9,334 nt of DNA, taken from the NCBI GenBank assembly GCA_964431735.1, contig CAYSLJ010000220.1, positions 1-9,334 of the forward strand, in the 5' to 3' direction. Source of the DNA: CALARM01 sp964431735. Its GTDB lineage: Bacteria; Vulcanimicrobiota; SpSt-956; JAKJGF01. The notes beneath the pieces are model-generated. The model was given only the letters and a program-made list of their open reading frames with translations, ran no database searches and was not told the DNA's origin. Both the position numbers and the translations under genes were made by a program. Numbering within the stretch: position 1 is the first letter of the stretch; each line of letters opens with the position of its first letter. Shown here piece by piece: positions 6,784 to 9,334 of this stretch.

Positions 6784-6825
6784 CTATGGAAACTCCTTTC
6801 AATATCAGTATAAAAATTTAAAATT

Positions 6826-6855
6826 ACTATAACATATATAAAGGTCTTTTGACAA
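6826..6855 (-). promoter_or_regulatory. Promoter of the MetX-like gene
   Basis: On the - strand, TTGTCA (complement of 6850-6855) lies 18 nt from TATAGT (complement of 6826-6831). Each box matches the sigma-A consensus at five of six bases. The predicted transcript would have a leader of roughly 36 nt before the ATG at 6783. The -35 overlaps the -35 of the + strand promoter, so RNA polymerase could not occupy both at once. Confidence 0.55.
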
Positions 6856-6874
6856 TAAATTGAAGTTATGTTAT
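6829..6874. promoter_or_regulatory. Symmetric dyad ATAACATA / TATGTTAT over both -10 regions
   Basis: ATAACATA (6829-6836) and TATGTTAT (6867-6874) are perfect 8-bp inverted repeats separated by 30 nt. Their centre (6851.5) falls on the shared -35 element. Each half-site overlaps one -10 box. This is a plausible pair of binding sites for a regulator controlling both directions. AT-rich sequence makes chance symmetry possible, and the dyad does not match the Fur, Zur or MntR boxes I know. Confidence 0.35.
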
Positions 6875-6877
6875 GAT
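6849..6877 (+). promoter_or_regulatory. Strong sigma-A-type promoter of the metal ABC transporter operon
   Basis: A perfect -35 TTGACA (6849-6854) and a near-perfect -10 TATGAT (6872-6877) are separated by 17 nt. The predicted leader to the ATG at 6991 is about 105 nt. I see no recognisable riboswitch in that leader, only a loose TATATG/CATATA pair (6899-6904, 6955-6960). Confidence 0.78.
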
Positions 6878-6990
6878 AAAATGTATGAAAATTATAGTTA
6901 TATGCAACTGACACTTCTTATGTAATTCGGCTTTGACTGATAATGCCAGGTCATCATATAAATGATTTTCATATGGTTTAAGGAGTTCTT

Positions 6991-7779
6991 ATGGATACAG
7001 GCTCACTGAATGTATGTGGTCTATGCTGTACAAAACTTGAGAACTGCAGTGTTATGGCAGGACATGACCGAATCCTTGATAATATAAATATCCATATCCA
7101 TTGCGGCGAGTTTACGGCACTTATCGGACCAAACGGAGCAGGAAAAACAACCCTTTTGAAAGTTATTCTCAGAGAAATCCCCTTTACAGGGAAATTGCAT
7201 TTTATGGATTCCGTAAAAGCCAGACCTGATAGACCTGTAATAGGATATGTACCTCAAAAGCTGGATTTTGATCTCACCTCTCCTGTTACAGTTCTTGATC
7301 TCTTCAGTTCATCCCTTAATAGCCGTCCTCTATGGCTTGGTTATCGGGGAAATATAATTAAAGAAGCAAAAAAGATTTTAGCCATAGTAGAGGCAGAACA
7401 TCTTATAAATAAAAAAATTGGATATCTTTCAGGAGGTGAACTGCAGAGAGTACTTCTGGCACTTGCTCTCAGCCCGGTGCCACATCTTCTGCTACTAGAT
7501 GAACCGGTGTCAGGTATGGATCTGTCAGGTATTGAAATATTTTATCGTATGCTTTCCAGAGTCAGACAGAAATATGATCTTTCCATTATATTTATTACTC
7601 ACGATATACTGGGAGTAGCTAAATTTGTAGACAGAATAATATTTCTTAATCGTACTATAATATGTGAAGGAACACCTAAAGAAGTTTTTGCGAACAATAT
7701 GTTTCAAACAACCTTTAATATTAATAATGTACCGGACAATTTACCTGATAGAATACTGATAACTAGAAATAAAAAATAA
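6991..7779 (+). CDS. Metal-type (ZnuC/MntB-like) ABC transporter ATPase with Cys-rich N-terminus, 262 aa
   Basis: This is the ATP-hydrolysing subunit of an ABC importer, probably for zinc or manganese. The core motifs are intact: Walker A GPNGAGKTT (46-54), Q-loop Q89 (YVPQK), signature LSGGELQ (146-152), Walker B HLLLLDE (165-171), D-loop SGMD (174-177) and switch H204 (ITHD). The GEFTALIGPNGAGKTTL context and length fit the ZnuC/MntB group. Residues 1-14 extend beyond the usual start and contain C9, C12 and C13 (CGLCC). C19, H35, H37 and C38 (HIHCG) follow, which together could form a metal or redox site. The ATG start is supported by AAGGAG (6980-6985). The permease begins 18 nt after the stop codon. 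No substrate-binding protein gene is adjacent. Metal specificity is inferred from the permease family, not read from this protein. Confidence 0.9.
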   Translation: MDTGSLNVCGLCCTKLENCSVMAGHDRILDNINIHIHCGEFTALIGPNGAGKTTLLKVILREIPFTGKLHFMDSVKARPDRPVIGYVPQKLDFDLTSPVTVLDLFSSSLNSRPLWLGYRGNIIKEAKKILAIVEAEHLINKKIGYLSGGELQRVLLALALSPVPHLLLLDEPVSGMDLSGIEIFYRMLSRVRQKYDLSIIFITHDILGVAKFVDRIIFLNRTIICEGTPKEVFANNMFQTTFNINNVPDNLPDRILITRNKK

Positions 7780-7797
7780 CAGATCTGGATAAATAAT

Positions 7798-8640
7798 ATG
7801 GAATTATGGTATCGTTTGGTTGAATTATTGCCCTTTTCGTGGGTAGAATTTAATTTCATGAAAAATGCCCTTCTGGCAGTCATTTTGCTATCTTTTCTAC
7901 TTGGCCATTTAGGTGCTATGGTAATAAACCGTCAGATGGCATTTTTTTCCGATGCCATAGGCCATGCAGCACTCACAGGCCTTGCCATAGGAGTTATAAT
8001 GGGATTTAATGAACCGCTATGGGCAATGCTTATTTTTTCTGTTATACTATCACTATGTATAACATGGCTCCGGAAAATCAGCTTCGGTTCAGCAGATACC
8101 ATTATAGGACTTTTCATGGCTTTCTCTATGGCTCTGGGAGTAGTAATTCTTTCCAGAGGAGGCAGTTTTAATAAATATTCAAAATATCTCATAGGCGATA
8201 TACTCAGTATAACAAAACATGAAATAATCGGTATTATTTTAATAATCATATTCATGTTAATCTTCTGGATCTTTTATTTTAACAAACTCTTTCTCATGAG
8301 TATAAACCCGTCCCTTGCAAAAAGCAGGGATATAAATATATGGTTTCTGGATTTTCTTTTTTCTTCACTCGTTGCCCTGATGGTAACACTGAGTATTCAG
8401 TGGATCGGTCTTCTGGTCATAAACTCCCTTTTAATATTACCTGCATCAACAGCCAGAAATATCTCAAAAAATTCCTTTCAATATCTCTGGTTTTCTGTAG
8501 TAATAAGCCTGATTTCCTCTTTAAGCGGTCTTGTAGCATCTTTTTACTGGGGCACTGCGACAGGTGCCACTATAGTAATCTTTGCAATGGCTTTATTTAT
8601 CATATCACTGGTATTCAAAGTCAAATTCAATAAATCATAA
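7798..8640 (+). CDS. Metal ABC transporter permease (ZnuB/ABC-3 family), 280 aa
   Basis: This is the membrane channel subunit partnering the ATPase encoded just upstream. It is highly hydrophobic, with about seven to eight predicted membrane segments beginning near residues 22-42. Family hallmarks are RQMAFFSDAIGHAALTGLAIG (from residue 45, the ABC-3 start motif), GLLVINSLLILPASTARNIS (from 204) and the C-terminal GTATGATIVIFA (252-263). The length fits ZnuB/MntC-type permeases, and the frame is intact with a short basic C-terminus. Conserved family features indicate zinc, manganese or iron(II) transport, but the metal cannot be chosen by reading. The Shine-Dalgarno before the ATG at 7798 is weak, so translation may be coupled to the ATPase gene 18 nt upstream. 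Confidence 0.92.
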   Translation: MELWYRLVELLPFSWVEFNFMKNALLAVILLSFLLGHLGAMVINRQMAFFSDAIGHAALTGLAIGVIMGFNEPLWAMLIFSVILSLCITWLRKISFGSADTIIGLFMAFSMALGVVILSRGGSFNKYSKYLIGDILSITKHEIIGIILIIIFMLIFWIFYFNKLFLMSINPSLAKSRDINIWFLDFLFSSLVALMVTLSIQWIGLLVINSLLILPASTARNISKNSFQYLWFSVVISLISSLSGLVASFYWGTATGATIVIFAMALFIISLVFKVKFNKS

Positions 8641-8679
8641 TAGTCCTGGTGCATAACGCGAAGTAAGATAATCTACAAT

Positions 8680-8694
8680 ATATATAGTTCTTTC
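8680..8694 (+). repeat. 15-bp direct repeat, copy 1
   Basis: ATATATAGTTCTTTC occurs here and again at 9072-9086. The two copies bracket the small ORF at 8880-9029. They are short and partly low-complexity, so the match may be accidental. Confidence 0.4.
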
Positions 8695-8772
8695 TAACTA
8701 GTCCTCCAGTAAAAAAGCATAATAATTTCTATAATTCTATTGATTTTAGAACTAATCATATTCAATAAAAAA

Positions 8773-8815
8773 TACTTCTCCTGTACAAAAAAACTGGTTT
8801 ATAAGGAGAATAGTA
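8773..8815. repeat. Inverted repeat TTCTCCT / AGGAGAA downstream of the transporter operon
   Basis: Perfect 7-bp arms lie at 8776-8782 and 8804-8810. TACT (8773) and AGTA (8812-8815) can extend the stem across a 2-nt bulge, and the loop is 21 nt. An AT-rich stretch ending in six Ts follows only after a gap, so this is not a canonical terminator. The rest of 8641-8830 has no credible gene and holds no other structure I can defend beyond a 15-bp repeat listed separately. Confidence 0.35.
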
Positions 8816-8830
8816 AATTTATTTTTTCAC

Positions 8831-8839
8831 TGTTATACT
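8831..8839 (+). promoter_or_regulatory. Extended -10 promoter candidate for the 49-aa ORF
   Basis: TGTTATACT combines a TGN extension with TATACT (8834-8839). There is no convincing -35, as expected for some extended -10 promoters. It would start transcription about 35 nt before the ATG at 8880. Confidence 0.4.
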
Positions 8840-8879
8840 GAAATATAAGTAAATTAGAGTTTACAGGGGAGAATGCTCT

Positions 8880-9029
8880 ATGTTAGATCACTTACTGTTA
8901 CACAGCGTTTCAATAACAGGTATGTTAAATAATGTTCTTCATATGGCTCCGAGAGAAGCATCATGGATAATATTTCTGTCAGGATTATTAGTAGGAATAG
9001 TAAAAATAAACGAATTATATGAATCTTAA
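8880..9029 (+). CDS. Small putative single-pass membrane protein, 49 aa
   Basis: I recognise no family. The ATG at 8880 follows AGGGGAGA (8865-8872) with 7-nt spacing, a strong ribosome binding site, and a candidate extended -10 box lies upstream. The peptide has a polar first half with several His (H4, H8, H21). One hydrophobic segment covers about residues 28-42 (SWIIFLSGLLVGIVK), and the charged tail contains NELYES. This is the layout of small membrane peptides such as regulators of transporters or toxin-like peptides, but nothing shows which. A weak AT-only hairpin (AATTA/TAATT) followed by Ts overlaps the stop codon. It lies 239 nt after the metal permease gene, so a link with the transporter is possible but unproven. 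A competing 19-codon frame from an ATG at 8873 fits the Shine-Dalgarno less well. Confidence 0.55.
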   Translation: MLDHLLLHSVSITGMLNNVLHMAPREASWIIFLSGLLVGIVKINELYES

Positions 9030-9071
9030 TTTTTTTACTATCCTGAAGATACCACTTCCGCAGTCAGTTAA

Positions 9072-9086
9072 ATATATAGTTCTTTC
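9072..9086 (+). repeat. 15-bp direct repeat, copy 2
   Basis: This is an exact second copy of ATATATAGTTCTTTC (first at 8680-8694), located 42 nt after the stop codon of the 49-aa ORF. Flanking bases differ on both sides. Confidence 0.4.
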
Positions 9087-9189
9087 ATTTATTTCATCTG
9101 ATCAATAGAATCACACAGTGCTATAAGGCCGAACTTCAACTTTACCAGTTACGGTAATAAGGATTTGTCAGGAAATAACTACATCTTAA

Positions 9190-9235
9190 TTACGATTTGT
9201 ATCGTGACGCGTAACGCGTTACGCGTGACGGGAGG
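9190..9235 (+). repeat. (CGTNACG)4 heptad array, central bases G, A, T, G, with leading hairpin
   Basis: Four abutting heptamers, CGTGACG, CGTAACG, CGTTACG and CGTGACG, run from 9203 to 9230 and are followed by GGAGG. The inner two units form a perfect 14-bp palindrome. The first unit also takes part in a hairpin with upstream sequence: TTACGAT (9190-9196), loop TTGT, ATCGTGA (9201-9207), with one G-T pair. As in the other copies, the first and last units are CGTGACG and the tail is GGA. Confidence 0.85.
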
Positions 9236-9247
9236 ATACTGATTGTT

Positions 9248-9334
9248 CTAACAATTTGCCGGAGTTACTTTTCCTGCAGTCCTAAGTACCGCAACAGGTA
9301 AATTGATACCCAAAAAAAATATGGCACTCACTCC
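9248..9334 (-). CDS. Possible 3' end of an unidentified gene (28 codons, partial)
   Basis: Read from the right edge on the - strand, one frame stays open for 28 codons and stops at TAG (complement of 9248-9250). The translation is moderately hydrophobic at first (GVSAIFFLGINLPVAV) and ends with a short basic stretch and a final Cys. It could be the C-terminus of a membrane protein whose gene converges on the 49-aa ORF, with the heptad array in the spacer. A + strand frame (9252-9334) is also open but lacks a start with a ribosome binding site. The fragment is too short to identify. Confidence 0.3.
   Translation of the reverse strand, partial: GVSAIFFLGINLPVAVLRTAGKVTPANC

Noticed and set aside
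6826..6880. Fur, Zur or MntR operator near the promoters
   Set aside because: No sequence close to the known boxes is present; only an unassigned dyad is reported.
6885..6990. Riboswitch in the leader of the metal transporter operon
   Set aside because: About 105 nt is long enough, but I see no core of a manganese, NiCo or other known metal riboswitch, and pairing is loose.
7932..8255. Antisense open frame of 107 codons inside the permease gene
   Set aside because: It mirrors the codon structure of the well-supported permease and has no independent signals.
8653..8666. Degenerate heptad remnant (ATAACGCGAAG)
   Set aside because: Only one unit is partly matched and no GGA tail follows, so it cannot be told from chance.
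9252..9334. + strand open frame at the right edge
   Set aside because: It has no start codon with a ribosome binding site. The ATG at 9322 is too close to the edge to judge.

Overview
The window is AT-rich bacterial DNA with strong AAGGAG-type ribosome binding sites, good sigma-A-type promoters and frequent ATA and AGA codons. This fits a low-GC Firmicutes-like (Clostridia-type) anaerobe. That is an inference from style and gene content; no marker gene fixes the taxon.

Region 1 (1-3829) is a three-gene minor-pilin operon on the + strand. It holds two small prepilins (158 and 233 aa) and one very large pilin-like protein (about 858 aa) that lacks the usual Glu at mature position 5. Order, sizes and the missing Glu5 resemble the GspI-GspJ-GspK (PilV-PilW-PilX) set that forms the tip of type II secretion pseudopili and type IV pili. 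A good intrinsic terminator overlaps the stop codon of the last gene.

Region 2 (3848-5488) is a single-gene unit for a group II PLP-dependent aromatic L-amino-acid decarboxylase with a complete active site. It is bracketed by two same-orientation copies of a short CpG-rich repeat.

Region 3 (5605-8640) begins with a convergent spacer carrying inverted GTGAAAA heptads. A divergent MetX-superfamily alpha/beta hydrolase (- strand) follows. Back-to-back promoters appear to share one -35 element and serve both this gene and a zinc/manganese-type ABC transporter ATPase-permease pair (+ strand). No substrate-binding protein for the transporter is present. The ATPase has a cysteine-rich N-terminal extension.

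Region 4 (8641-9334) is mostly non-coding. It holds a plausible 49-aa single-pass membrane peptide gene, another copy of the CpG-rich repeat, and possibly the 3' end of a - strand gene.

The most unusual structure is a dispersed family of heptamer arrays, (CGTNACG)n. Every unit is a palindrome around one variable base, and every array begins and ends with CGTGACG followed by GGA. Complete arrays lie at 3883, 5465 and 9203, and a truncated reverse-oriented one at 1-12. All sit between genes, and the three complete ones lie beside another inverted repeat. I cannot assign them to a described repeat class by reading alone.
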